Below, piece by piece: positions 28,194-36,464 of a stretch of 64,000 bases of DNA. The first letter of the stretch is position 1. Every line of letters starts with the position of its first letter. This DNA comes from Caulobacter segnis (GTDB taxonomy: Bacteria; Pseudomonadota; Alphaproteobacteria; Caulobacterales; Caulobacteraceae), in the NCBI RefSeq assembly GCF_023935105.1, contig NZ_CP096040.1, positions 4,755,001-4,819,000 of the forward strand, in the 5' to 3' direction. The notes under the pieces are model-generated. The model saw nothing but the letters and a program-made list of their open reading frames with translations, had not been told where the DNA came from and made no database searches. The translations under genes were made by a program, and so were the position numbers.

Positions 28194-29483
28194 TTAGGTC
28201 ACGCCCAGCGCCATGCCTACCAGCATCGCGCCGGCGGCGATCGCCATCACCGCCGTCGCCGCCCAGCCGAAAAGCTTCAACCAGGGCCCGGCGATGAACC
28301 GGCCCATCCGGTCGCGCCGCGAAACCACCAGCATCATCACCACCATCATGGGCACGGCGATAACGCCATTGATCACAGCGCTCCAGAACAGGGCCTTGAT
28401 CGGATCGATCTTGGCCAGGTCGATGCCAATGCCCAGCAGCGTGGCGGCCCCGATCACGGCGTAGAAGCCGACCGCCTCCCAGGGCTTGTTGTCCAGGCCG
28501 CATGTCCAGCCGCGGGTCTCGCCCACCGCATAGGCCGCCGAGCCCGCCAAGACTGGGATCGACAGCAGCCCGGTGCCAACGATGCCCAAAGCAAACAACA
28601 GGAAGGCGAAATGACCGGCGGCGGGCTCAAGCGCCTTGGCGGCGTCCGCGGCGGTGGCGATCTCGGTGTGTCCCTGGGCGTGAAGAGTGGCGGCGGTGGC
28701 GATCATGATGGCCAGGGCGATCAGGTTGGAGACCGCCATCCCGACGAAGGTGTCGAGCTTGATGCGCCGCAGCTCGCGCTTGGCCTGCTCGGGCGCGGCC
28801 TTGAGCGCGCGGGCGCCGTCCTTGTGATCGACTTCCTTGACCTCCTGGGCCGCCTGCCAGAAGAAGAGATAGGGGCTGATCGTGGTGCCGAAGATGGCCA
28901 CGACCGTGGTCAGGGCCTCCTTGGAGCGGAAGACCGCCGGGTCGGGCCAGACCAGGCCGCGTCCCGCCGCCGCCCAGTCGAGCTTAACCACCAGCAGCAC
29001 GGCGACGTACGCGAAGAGCACCAGGGTCAGCCACTTCAGGATCCGGACATACCGCTTGTAGGGGATGAACATCTGCAAGAGCAGCGACAACACCGCGAAC
29101 CCCGCCGTGAACCAATGCGCCCCGCCCCCGGCCAGCAGCTGCGAGGCCGCGCCCATCGCCGCCAGGTCCGCGCCGATATTGATGGTATTGACGATGAAGA
29201 GCAGCGCCACCAAGGCCGTCACCGCCGGCTTGGCGATCACCGCGCCCATGTTGCGCGCCAGGCCGCAGCCGGTGACCCGCCCGATCTCGCCGCTGATCAG
29301 CTGGATGGCCGTCATCAGCGGATAGGTCAGCAGCATGGTCCACAGGAGACCATAGCCGAACCGCGCGCCCGTTTGAGAATAGGTGGCGATGCCGGAGGGA
29401 TCGTCGTCCGCCGCGCCGGCGACTAGGCCAGGCCCCAGCTGTTCGAACAAGGCGATGGATCGGATCTTGCGGCCAAGCGACAT
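28194..29483 (-). CDS. Nramp-related divalent metal transporter
   Basis: A 429-residue inner-membrane protein with about 11 hydrophobic segments. The TM1 site reads DDDPSGIATYSQ where canonical Mn/Fe Nramps have DPGN, and the TM6 site reads TTISPYLFFWQAAQE where they have a metal-binding Met (MPHN). These substitutions place it in a divergent Nramp clade, so substrate (Mn, Mg or other) should not be assumed. It follows the 49-residue coding unit at 29525 with about 40 bases between them and may be in the same operon. Confidence 0.88.
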   Translation of the reverse strand: MSLGRKIRSIALFEQLGPGLVAGAADDDPSGIATYSQTGARFGYGLLWTMLLTYPLMTAIQLISGEIGRVTGCGLARNMGAVIAKPAVTALVALLFIVNTINIGADLAAMGAASQLLAGGGAHWFTAGFAVLSLLLQMFIPYKRYVRILKWLTLVLFAYVAVLLVVKLDWAAAGRGLVWPDPAVFRSKEALTTVVAIFGTTISPYLFFWQAAQEVKEVDHKDGARALKAAPEQAKRELRRIKLDTFVGMAVSNLIALAIMIATAATLHAQGHTEIATAADAAKALEPAAGHFAFLLFALGIVGTGLLSIPVLAGSAAYAVGETRGWTCGLDNKPWEAVGFYAVIGAATLLGIGIDLAKIDPIKALFWSAVINGVIAVPMMVVMMLVVSRRDRMGRFIAGPWLKLFGWAATAVMAIAAGAMLVGMALGVT

Positions 29484-29524
29484 GAGGCAGCCTTCAGCGA
29501 GGTCTTGAACGGCGGGCGGCAGGA

Positions 29525-29674
29525 TCAGTCCGCGCCGTTGCCAGGATCGTCGGCCGAAGGATCGGTGGTCGCGTCCGTCTTGCGGTTTGGATCGAGCGCG
29601 GGCGGCGGCGGCGCTTCGAGGCCCGCGTCGTTATCGGGCGCCTGTGATGGCGTGGCGTTGTCGGACCCGCCCAT
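29525..29674 (-). CDS. 49-residue acidic Pro/Asp-rich protein
   Basis: A small reading frame starts ATG 29674 inside the stop region of the upstream SDR gene (ATGA overlap) and ends TGA at 29525. The product (MGGSDNATPSQAPDNDAG..., ending DDPGNGAD) is disordered, acidic and Pro-rich, without known homology. The exact start-stop coupling with the SDR gene is the main evidence that it is translated. Confidence 0.5.
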   Translation of the reverse strand: MGGSDNATPSQAPDNDAGLEAPPPPALDPNRKTDATTDPSADDPGNGAD

Positions 29675-30468
29675 CAGGCTTTCCCCGAACCCGGCTCGGC
29701 CATCTTGCGATGCTGCCCGGCCAGCACGCTCTGCGGCGTCACCGCCGCCATCGCCGCCTGCAGCTTGTTCTTGAAGCCGGCGACGACATCGCCCTCGCCC
29801 TTCTGCATCGCCCGGTACCCCGTGAGAGCGACATCGGCCGGATCGGCCTTCTTCGGATCAGAGCCGACCTTGGTGTCGAGCATGTCGGCGCGTTCGAAGA
29901 ACTCGGTATCGGTCGGGCCCGGCATCAGGCAGCTGACGGTGACGTTGGTGTCCTTCAGCTCGTTGCGCAGCGCCCAGGCGAAGCTGTCGAGGAACGCCTT
30001 GGTGCCGTTGTAGACCGCCTGGAACGAGCCAGGCATCAGGCCGGCAATGGAGCCGGTGATCAGGATCCTGCCACGGTCGCGCTCGCGCATGTCGCGGGCA
30101 ACCTGCTGGATCAGATAGACCGTGCCGGTGATGTTGGTGTCGATGACGAACCGCGCCTCGTCCCAATCCTGGTCTAGGAAGCCATGACCCAGGCCGCGGC
30201 CGGCGTTAGCCATCAGGGCGTCGACCTGACGGTCCCCGATCAGGGCCAGCAATTGATCGACGCCGTCGGTGGTCGACAGGTCGACCTGCAGCCCGTCGAC
30301 CTTTCCGCCGTGCTGTTCCAAGGCGTCCTTGGCCTCGACGATGGATGGCTCGTCCGCCGCGATGACCAGGTCATAGCCGTCCTCGGCGGCCAGCCGGGCC
30401 AGTTCATGACCGATGCCGGACGAAGCGCCGGTCACCACGGCTAGGGGGCGAAGATCCTCGATCATCAT
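29674..30468 (-). CDS. Short-chain dehydrogenase/reductase
   Basis: A 264-residue SDR. ATG 30468 is chosen because it overlaps the alcohol dehydrogenase stop (ATGATGA) and puts the nucleotide-binding motif VVTGASSGIGHELAR at residue 11; the frame continues further upstream only as a shadow. NANAGRG-type motif (LMANAGRG), serine in ITGSIAGL and the YNGTK active site (Tyr-x-x-x-Lys) are present. Substrate unknown. It belongs to the SRPBCC-ADH-SDR operon. Confidence 0.92.
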   Translation of the reverse strand: MMIEDLRPLAVVTGASSGIGHELARLAAEDGYDLVIAADEPSIVEAKDALEQHGGKVDGLQVDLSTTDGVDQLLALIGDRQVDALMANAGRGLGHGFLDQDWDEARFVIDTNITGTVYLIQQVARDMRERDRGRILITGSIAGLMPGSFQAVYNGTKAFLDSFAWALRNELKDTNVTVSCLMPGPTDTEFFERADMLDTKVGSDPKKADPADVALTGYRAMQKGEGDVVAGFKNKLQAAMAAVTPQSVLAGQHRKMAEPGSGKA

Positions 30469-31655
30469 GCGGCTTCCTTCTGCCAGTCGGGCTTGAGGAC
30501 GACCTTGGTCACCTCGTTCTGGTTTTCCTTGAACATCTTGTAGCCGTCCGGCGCGCTCTCCAGCGGCAGGCGGTGGCTGATCAGGAAGGTGGTGTCGATG
30601 ACGCCTTCGCCGATCAGGTCGAGCAGCGGGCGCAGGTACTTGTGGACGTGGGTCTGGCCCGTGCGGATCTGCAGGCCCTTCTCCATCAGCGCGCCGATCG
30701 GGATCTTGTCGCCCATGCCGCCATAGACGCCGGGGATCGAAACGCGGCCGCCGGTGCGGCAGGCCATCAGCACCTCGCGCAGGACGTGGGCGCGGTCGGT
30801 GCCAAGACGGGTGGCGACCTTGACCGCGTCGACGACGTTGTCGAACGAGAAGCCGTGGCTCTCCATGCCGACCGCGTCGATGCACGCGTCGGGCCCGATG
30901 CCGCCGGTCATGGCCATCAGGGCCTCACGGACCTTGACGTCGTGGTAGTTGATCACCTGCGCGCCCATCGACGCGGCCAGGTCCAGGCGGTGGGGATGAT
31001 GGTCGATGGCGATCACCTTGTGTGCGCCCTGGATCAGGGCGCTCTGGATGGCGAAGAGCCCGACCGGGCCGCAGCCCCAGACCGCCACGGTGTCGCCCGG
31101 CTCGATTTGGCAGTTCTCGGCCGCCATCCAGCCGGTCGGCAGGATGTCGGACAGGAACAGCACCTTGTCGTCCTCAAGCCCGTCGGGAATGACGATCGGT
31201 CCGACGTCGCTATAGGGCACGCGCACATACTCGGCCTGGCCGCCGGCATAGCCGCCGGTCATGTGGGAATAGCCAAAGAGGCCGGTCATCGCCGTGCCGT
31301 AGGCGATCTCGCCCAGGTCCTGGGTCTCGGCCGGATTGGAGTTCTCGCAGCCGGAGAACTGCTGTTTCTCGCAATGGAAGCACTTGCCGCAGGCGATCAC
31401 GAAGGGGACCACGACGCGCTGGCCCTTCTGCAGGGTCGAGCTCGGGCCGGTCTCGACGACCTCGCCCATGAACTCGTGGCCCAGGATGTCGCCCTTTTCC
31501 ATCGAGGGGATCATGCTGTCGTAGAGGTGCAGGTCCGAGCCGCAGATGGCCGTCGAGGTGATCTTGATGATGGCGTCGCGGGGGTTGACGATCTTGGGAT
31601 CGGGCACGGTGTCCATGCGAACGTCGTGTTTGCCGTGCCAGGTCAGGGCGCGCAT
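30465..31655 (-). CDS. Zinc-dependent alcohol dehydrogenase, formaldehyde-dehydrogenase-like
   Basis: A 396-residue medium-chain dehydrogenase. Catalytic zinc ligands occur in ICGSDLHLYD and GHEFMGEVVE, structural zinc cysteines in CGKCFHCEKQQFSGC, and the NAD motif in VWGCGPVGLFAIQSAL. Length and the insertions place it with the glutathione-independent formaldehyde dehydrogenase-like group commonly found beside stress genes. It lies 28 bases after the SRPBCC gene and overlaps the SDR gene, so all three are cotranscribed. Confidence 0.92.
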   Translation of the reverse strand: MRALTWHGKHDVRMDTVPDPKIVNPRDAIIKITSTAICGSDLHLYDSMIPSMEKGDILGHEFMGEVVETGPSSTLQKGQRVVVPFVIACGKCFHCEKQQFSGCENSNPAETQDLGEIAYGTAMTGLFGYSHMTGGYAGGQAEYVRVPYSDVGPIVIPDGLEDDKVLFLSDILPTGWMAAENCQIEPGDTVAVWGCGPVGLFAIQSALIQGAHKVIAIDHHPHRLDLAASMGAQVINYHDVKVREALMAMTGGIGPDACIDAVGMESHGFSFDNVVDAVKVATRLGTDRAHVLREVLMACRTGGRVSIPGVYGGMGDKIPIGALMEKGLQIRTGQTHVHKYLRPLLDLIGEGVIDTTFLISHRLPLESAPDGYKMFKENQNEVTKVVLKPDWQKEAA

Positions 31656-31683
31656 GGGCGTCTCCTAGAAATAGGGTGAGGAA

Positions 31684-32271
31684 TCAGCCTTGCGGCGCGG
31701 CGTCTTGGAACTTGGCGGTGGAGATCTCGCCGGTTTCCATCAGTTGCTTGAAGCGGCGTAGTTCGCGGCGGGCCTGGATCTTCGGCTCCTTCTGAAAGAG
31801 CTTGGCGATCAGCTTGCCCAGATCACCGCCAGGCGGCTCATAGGCGATGGTGGCGGTGACCTCCGTCCCGCGACCGGGCGGGGCATCCTTGAACGCGATC
31901 CGGCCGGCGTTCCTGATGTCGGCGCCCTCCACCGACTCCCAGGCCAGGACCTCGTTCTCGACCTCCTCGGTTAGCACGCTGTCCCATTCGACCGTCTTGC
32001 CGGCCGGCGCCTTGACCACCCAGTGCGAGCGGCGATCGTCGCCGGGCGTGACGCTTTCGACATTCTCCATGAAGAGCGCCAGATTGCGAAAATCGCGCCA
32101 GAACGCGTAGAGCTCCGCACGGGGACGATTGATGGTCACGGTGCGGCCGACCAGGGCCGCGTTGCTCCAGCCGAACTCGTCAGCGACCTCGTGGGCGATG
32201 TCGCGCTGGTGCACGGCGGCGGTCAGCGGCGCGTCGCTTTCCCGCGCCTGTGCGATGGTGTCTTGGGACAT
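31684..32271 (-). CDS. SRPBCC-family (polyketide cyclase/START-fold) protein
   Basis: About 195 residues. ATG 32271 (MSQDTIAQ) is preceded by GGAGGAG at good spacing; the GTG nine bases earlier touches the ribosome site and is rejected. The core (GRTVTINRPRAELYAFWRDFRNLALFMENVESV to AKLFQKEPKIQARRELRRFKQLMETGE) matches the cyclase/dehydrase branch found in stress-linked operons. The ligand is unknown. A sigma-T-type promoter lies 27 bases upstream. Confidence 0.88.
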   Translation of the reverse strand: MSQDTIAQARESDAPLTAAVHQRDIAHEVADEFGWSNAALVGRTVTINRPRAELYAFWRDFRNLALFMENVESVTPGDDRRSHWVVKAPAGKTVEWDSVLTEEVENEVLAWESVEGADIRNAGRIAFKDAPPGRGTEVTATIAYEPPGGDLGKLIAKLFQKEPKIQARRELRRFKQLMETGEISTAKFQDAAPQG

Positions 32272-32297
32272 TTGGAACACTCCTCCTGCCCGCCTTC

Positions 32298-32322
32298 AAC
32301 CACCCTTCCGGCATCTTGTTCC
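32298..32322 (-). promoter_or_regulatory. Sigma-T/EcfG-type promoter of the SRPBCC-ADH-SDR operon
   Basis: On the minus strand the sequence reads GGAAC (32322-32318), 16 bases, then GGTT (ending 32298). This matches the GGAAC-N16-CGTT consensus of the general stress sigma factor of alphaproteobacteria at all core positions but one. It is 27 bases before the chosen start codon, giving a short leader that includes the ribosome site. Confidence 0.7.
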
Positions 32323-32380
32323 TACAGCAAAGTCAGAGACTTAAGTCCGACCCCACTGTCGGCTCGCCGACATCGCCCCG

Positions 32381-32800
32381 TCACTCATGTCCGGTCACAA
32401 CGTCGGTACTGCCGTGGCCGTGAGGCTTGGAATGACCGCTCGCCCTCAGGTATCGCCGATCGATCTCGGCGATGATGTCCTCGGCTCTGTCTCCCGCCTG
32501 GAGACGGATGAGAGCGTCGAGCTTGGCTTCGGTGCGGTCGTCGTTCTCCTTGGACGACGGCGAGCCGACATAGAGGAAATAGGCCAGGCCCACGACCTGC
32601 CAGATCAATTGCAGGAACTCCGACTGCCAGTTCTCGAAAGTGTCGCGCCCCATCTCCACCAGGTAGGGCCCGAGCTGCGGCGCTTGGTGCAGGCTCTGCT
32701 GTTCGTCGACGAAGGCCCACCAGCCGAAGGCCCAGTGGCCGACGATGGAGACAAAGAAGAACAGCCCGGTCAACCAGGCATAGGCATAGCGCTTCATCAT
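32381..32800 (-). CDS. Small membrane protein, DUF6766-like
   Basis: 139 residues with two membrane segments (YAWLTGLFFFVSIVGHWAFGWWAF and SEFLQLIWQVVGLAYFLYVGS) flanking a periplasmic loop, then a charged cytoplasmic tail ending GHGSTDVVTGHE. The FENWQSEFLQL...YFLYVGSPSSKE pattern is typical of DUF6766. Function unknown. Its ATGATG start overlaps the GH65 stop codon, so it is cotranscribed with that gene. Confidence 0.8.
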   Translation of the reverse strand: MMKRYAYAWLTGLFFFVSIVGHWAFGWWAFVDEQQSLHQAPQLGPYLVEMGRDTFENWQSEFLQLIWQVVGLAYFLYVGSPSSKENDDRTEAKLDALIRLQAGDRAEDIIAEIDRRYLRASGHSKPHGHGSTDVVTGHE

Positions 32801-34893
32801 GAAGTTTCCTCTAGATCGCTGAGGGTCGCCGGCTCGCCGTGCCGCGCCTCCAGGCGCATGGGCCGACCGCGCACCCAGAGCCGGTCGATCTCGATCGCCG
32901 TCCAGCCCGACGGCAGGACCACCGGGGCCTTGAACCAGGTCTCCGGTTCGCCCTCGCCGGGCTCCAGGCGCGGGAAGCCCAGCACCAGGCTCGACAGGAA
33001 GCCGCCCATATTGGCGAAGAACGGACCGGCGCGGGGCTGCTCCGGGAACCGGTCGGGACGGTATTCGAGGATCTGGGCGAAGCGGCCGCTCTCGAACTTG
33101 GCGTAACCCTCGTCCAGCAGCTTCAGCGCCAGGGCCCGGTCGCCGGTCCGCGCCGCCCAGGCGCCGTACAGGGCCGACAGCATCGGGCTGCCGACATAGG
33201 TGTCGGCCAGGTCGAGATAGAACCGCAGGGTCGCCTGCTCATCCTCGGGATCGAGGCCATAGCCGAACGGCCACACGCCCATCAGGGAATCCGGCGTGCC
33301 GCCCTTCTCCTCGGCCTTGCGGTAGCCGTCGTGCGACACGACCACCCGGTCGCGGCGAGGCAGGACCATGCCGTCGGCGACGGCCCGCCAGCGCGGATCG
33401 ACCGACCGGCCCAGGCGCTCGCCCACCCGGATCGCGTCGTTCAGCACCACCACGGCGGCCATGTTGGTGAAGGCGGCGTTGTCCACCGGCTGTTCGCGCT
33501 CGGCGACGCCCATGGAGGCCCGGATCTCGTAGCCCTCGGCGGTCTTGTGGACGCGCGAGACGATCCATTCGGCGACGCCGGCCAGAACCGGCCAGGCTTT
33601 CTCGCGCCGGAACTCGCCCTCGCCGGTGGCGTCGGCGAACAGGGCGAAGGCCCGGGCCACGTCCAGCGAGACGTGGTCCTCGTGCCAGCACGCCGTGCCC
33701 GGCAGGGGCGCGGCTTCCTCCCCCTTCGACGGCGAGCTCTCCCACGGGAACTGCGCGCCCTGGCGACCCATCAATTGAGCGTTGGTCCGGGCGGCCTGGA
33801 GGTTGCGGAAGCGGTAGTTCAGCAGGGCGTGGGCCGCTGCGGGCTGCAGCAGGGTCAGGACCGGGGTGGCGAAGGCCTCGATGTCCCACATCACGTGGCC
33901 GTAATAGTAGTGATAGTCGTGCCAGGTGGCCAAACCGAAGATCGAGGTCGAGGCGCACGACGAGGCGTGGACCGAGGTGTTCAGGTAGAAGAACGCCGCG
34001 TCGGCCAGGGCCTGCCAGCGCTCGTCCGCCCCAACCAGCCGCACCCGTCCCTTCCAGAGCTCGTCCCAGGCCGCGCGGTTCTCGGCGCGGACGGCATCGA
34101 AGCCGTCGTGGCGCGCCTTGGCGGCCATTCGTCCCGCGTGCTCGTCGGGACGGCCGTGCATGGCGCTGGGCGCCAGGCTGGTGATCTGGCGCAGGCGATA
34201 ACGGGTCCGCGCGCTGGCGCGGAAGGCGTAGGTGGTGATCAGGCCCTGGCCGTCCAGGGCCGGACGCGCTGGCTCCGCATCCGCCGCCGCGCCGCCGGTG
34301 ATCTCAGTGACATAGGCCAGACCCAGACGGTCCAGTCCGCCGGCCGACTCCCACAGCAGGGCGCCGTCGACGTCGGCCTTGCCCTCGCCGGGCGTGCCGC
34401 GCAGGAACCGCAGCGCCCGGCCCAGGACGCCGGTGGTCTCGACGCCCGCGCGGACCTGCAGGTCGCAGGCGCCGTCCGCCTCGAGCGTGGTCTCCTGGCA
34501 GACCAGGGTCGGATCCTCGCGGCTGGCGAAGGTCAGCACCGTGCAGACCAGGCGACGCTCGCCGGCCTGGAAGACGAACCGGCTGGTCAGCTCGCCCGTG
34601 GCGAAATCATAGGCCTGCTCCAGATCGCCGACCTGATGCGGCAGGTCCGACAGCCAGGCCCCGTCGACGGCGATGTCGCCGGCCAGCGGATAGGGTGCGG
34701 GCGTCGCCCCCTCGATCCGCCGCTCCGGATCCTCGCCGGCATAGCCGCTGACGATGGTCATGCCCGCCTGCAGCGGCTGGCAGCGCACGCGCAGGCCGAT
34801 CAGGCCGTTGCTGACATAGGCGGGCAGTTCACGGCCGCCGTCGCCCGAGAAGGGCGGCGGGCTGATGGGGACGATTGCGTCTTTTCTTGCCAC
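32797..34893 (-). CDS. Glycoside hydrolase family 65 protein
   Basis: A 698-residue GH65 protein starting GTG at 34893 with GGAGGG five bases ahead. GH65 landmarks occur in order: HVMWDIEAFATP near residue 335, QFPWESS near 375, and WHEDHVSLDVARAF near 405, where the Glu is the likely general acid. The family contains trehalose, maltose and kojibiose phosphorylases and acid trehalases; the absence of a beta-phosphoglucomutase neighbour leaves the reaction open. The cell location is probably cytoplasmic (no signal peptide). Confidence 0.9.
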   Translation of the reverse strand: MARKDAIVPISPPPFSGDGGRELPAYVSNGLIGLRVRCQPLQAGMTIVSGYAGEDPERRIEGATPAPYPLAGDIAVDGAWLSDLPHQVGDLEQAYDFATGELTSRFVFQAGERRLVCTVLTFASREDPTLVCQETTLEADGACDLQVRAGVETTGVLGRALRFLRGTPGEGKADVDGALLWESAGGLDRLGLAYVTEITGGAAADAEPARPALDGQGLITTYAFRASARTRYRLRQITSLAPSAMHGRPDEHAGRMAAKARHDGFDAVRAENRAAWDELWKGRVRLVGADERWQALADAAFFYLNTSVHASSCASTSIFGLATWHDYHYYYGHVMWDIEAFATPVLTLLQPAAAHALLNYRFRNLQAARTNAQLMGRQGAQFPWESSPSKGEEAAPLPGTACWHEDHVSLDVARAFALFADATGEGEFRREKAWPVLAGVAEWIVSRVHKTAEGYEIRASMGVAEREQPVDNAAFTNMAAVVVLNDAIRVGERLGRSVDPRWRAVADGMVLPRRDRVVVSHDGYRKAEEKGGTPDSLMGVWPFGYGLDPEDEQATLRFYLDLADTYVGSPMLSALYGAWAARTGDRALALKLLDEGYAKFESGRFAQILEYRPDRFPEQPRAGPFFANMGGFLSSLVLGFPRLEPGEGEPETWFKAPVVLPSGWTAIEIDRLWVRGRPMRLEARHGEPATLSDLEETS

Positions 34894-35005
34894 GTCTTCC
34901 CTCCAGGTTGGCTTTCCGTCTGCTCAACTCCGTTCCGATGCGATGGTTCGCGAACCCGTCCGCCCAGCGCGCGTTTGCCGTTCCAACCCTCAAAGGATGG
35001 ACGCC

Positions 35006-35305
35006 ATGGGACAGCTTGAAGGCCGGATCGCGATCGTCACCGGTTCGGATTGCGGGATCGGGCAAGGCATCGCCGAGGAGCTGGCGCGCGAACGCGCCGA
35101 TGTCGCCATCACCTACCTGCACGACGAGGCCAGCGCCGACGAGACGCGCCATAGGGTCGAGGCCTGCGGCCGCCGGGCCTTCGTAACCCGGCTGGACCAG
35201 GCCGACGAGGCCTCGGTGACTGCGCTCTTCGACGGCGTGGCCGAAGCGCTGGGCGCGCCCGACATCGACGGCGGGCTGGAGACCAACTGGGGCCAGGACG
35301 GTTAG
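35006..35305 (+). pseudogene. SDR gene with a large internal deletion
   Basis: The frame begins at ATG 35006 (AAAGGA nine bases before) with a normal SDR N-terminus: IAIVTGSDCGIGQGIAEELARE, through LFDGVAEALGAPDI. There it jumps to DGGLETNWGQDG, which is the C-terminal end of the same family (normally a further 150 or so residues on, '...VDGGL..NWGQ'). The NNAG motif, the catalytic Ser/Tyr/Lys and the substrate region are all missing, so the product cannot be active. The join keeps the frame, and the shared bases around gacatcgacgg suggest a short-homology deletion. Confidence 0.85.
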
Positions 35306-35311
35306 GGCGCC

Positions 35312-36043
35312 ATGTCAAAGGCTAAGGCGCGCACAGGCTGCTCGGGCTGGACCTATGACGACTGGCGCGGCCCCTTCTACCCGCAGGGCGTGCGCCTGAA
35401 GGACCGGCTGGGCTATTACGCCTCGGTCTTCGACACGACCGAGATCAACGGCAGCTTCTATCGCCTGCCGACCGACAAGGCGGTGCGGGCCTGGGCCGAT
35501 CAGGCCCCTGAGGGCTTCCTGTTTTCCTGGAAGGTCTCGCGCTACGTCACCCACAACAAGAAGCTCAAGGATTGCCGCGACAGCGTCGAGTTGGTGTTCG
35601 GCCGCATGGCCCCGCTGGGCGACAAATACGGTCCGGCCCTGGTCCAGCTGCCGCCGATGCTTCATCGCGACGATGAGCGGCTCAAGCGGTTCCTGTCTTG
35701 GATCCCCAAGGGCCGCCGGGTCACGGTGGAATTTCGCCACGCCAGCTGGTACGAGCCCGCGGTGCTCGACATCCTGCGTGACCGGGGCGCCGCGTTCTGC
35801 GTCTCGGACCATCACGACGCGCCCTCGCCCTGGGAGGTCACCGCCGATTTCGCCTATGTGCGCGGCCATGGGCCAGGCGGGCACTATCATGGGCGTTATT
35901 CGTCGGCCGAGCTTGATGACTGGGCCGCCTGGATCGAGGCGCGGCGCAAGGCCGGCGTCGAGGTCTTCAGCTATTTCGACAATGACGTGAAGAGCGCCGC
36001 GCCGAAGGACGCCAGGCTGCTGATCGATCGCCTGAAGCCTTAG
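35312..36043 (+). CDS. DUF72-family protein
   Basis: 243 residues, TIM-barrel DUF72 type: RTGCSGWTYDDWRGPFYPQG at the N-terminus, then TTEINGSFYRLPT, FLFSWKVSRYVTHNKKL, FRHASWYEP and YVRGHGPGGHYHGRYS. These are the conserved positions of the family, which has been proposed to act on nucleic acids or to bind metal, without a proven reaction. It starts six bases after the deleted SDR and leads a plus-strand run of closely spaced genes. Confidence 0.88.
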   Translation: MSKAKARTGCSGWTYDDWRGPFYPQGVRLKDRLGYYASVFDTTEINGSFYRLPTDKAVRAWADQAPEGFLFSWKVSRYVTHNKKLKDCRDSVELVFGRMAPLGDKYGPALVQLPPMLHRDDERLKRFLSWIPKGRRVTVEFRHASWYEPAVLDILRDRGAAFCVSDHHDAPSPWEVTADFAYVRGHGPGGHYHGRYSSAELDDWAAWIEARRKAGVEVFSYFDNDVKSAAPKDARLLIDRLKP

Positions 36044-36047
36044 GCGG

Positions 36048-36464
36048 ATGAAGTCGCGAACCGGCCCGCGCCACACGCGTTGCCTGGGCATGCAGGTTCT
36101 CGACATCGACCACGCCGCGATCAGGACCGCCCGCCTGGCGGAGACCCAGGCCTTCTTCACGGATGTGCTTGGGCTGCGGCTGGGGCCACGCCCGGCCTTC
36201 GCATTCGACGGCGCCTGGCTCTACGCCGGCGACAAGGACGTGGTGCATCTGGTCGAGACCGAGCACGACAAGCTTCCCTCCCCGATCTCGTCGATCAATC
36301 ACTTCGCCCTGCGGGTCGCCGACTTCGACGCAGCCGTGGCGCACCTTGAAAAGCAGGGCGTGCCGTTCAAGACCGATGTGACGCCCGGTGGGGAGCTGCG
36401 CCAGATTTACGTGACCGATCCAAACGGCGTGCGGGTCGAGCTCAACGCGCCGGGTCCGGCCTGA
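36048..36464 (+). CDS. VOC-family (glyoxalase-like) protein
   Basis: A vicinal-oxygen-chelate protein. The VOC core starts at the internal ATG 36090 (MQVLDIDHAAIRTA), so the 14 residues from ATG 36048 may not be translated; neither start has a clear ribosome site. Two beta-alpha-beta modules are visible, with metal-ligand-type residues in DIDHAAI, INHFALRV and GVRVELNAPG. Substrate unknown. The stop overlaps the xthA start (ATGA). Confidence 0.82.
   Translation: MKSRTGPRHTRCLGMQVLDIDHAAIRTARLAETQAFFTDVLGLRLGPRPAFAFDGAWLYAGDKDVVHLVETEHDKLPSPISSINHFALRVADFDAAVAHLEKQGVPFKTDVTPGGELRQIYVTDPNGVRVELNAPGPA

Noticed and set aside
32839..35019. 726-residue open frame antisense to the GH65 gene
   Set aside because: It mirrors a well-supported GH65 gene in a GC-rich region where antisense frames stay open by codon bias; no start signal or family.
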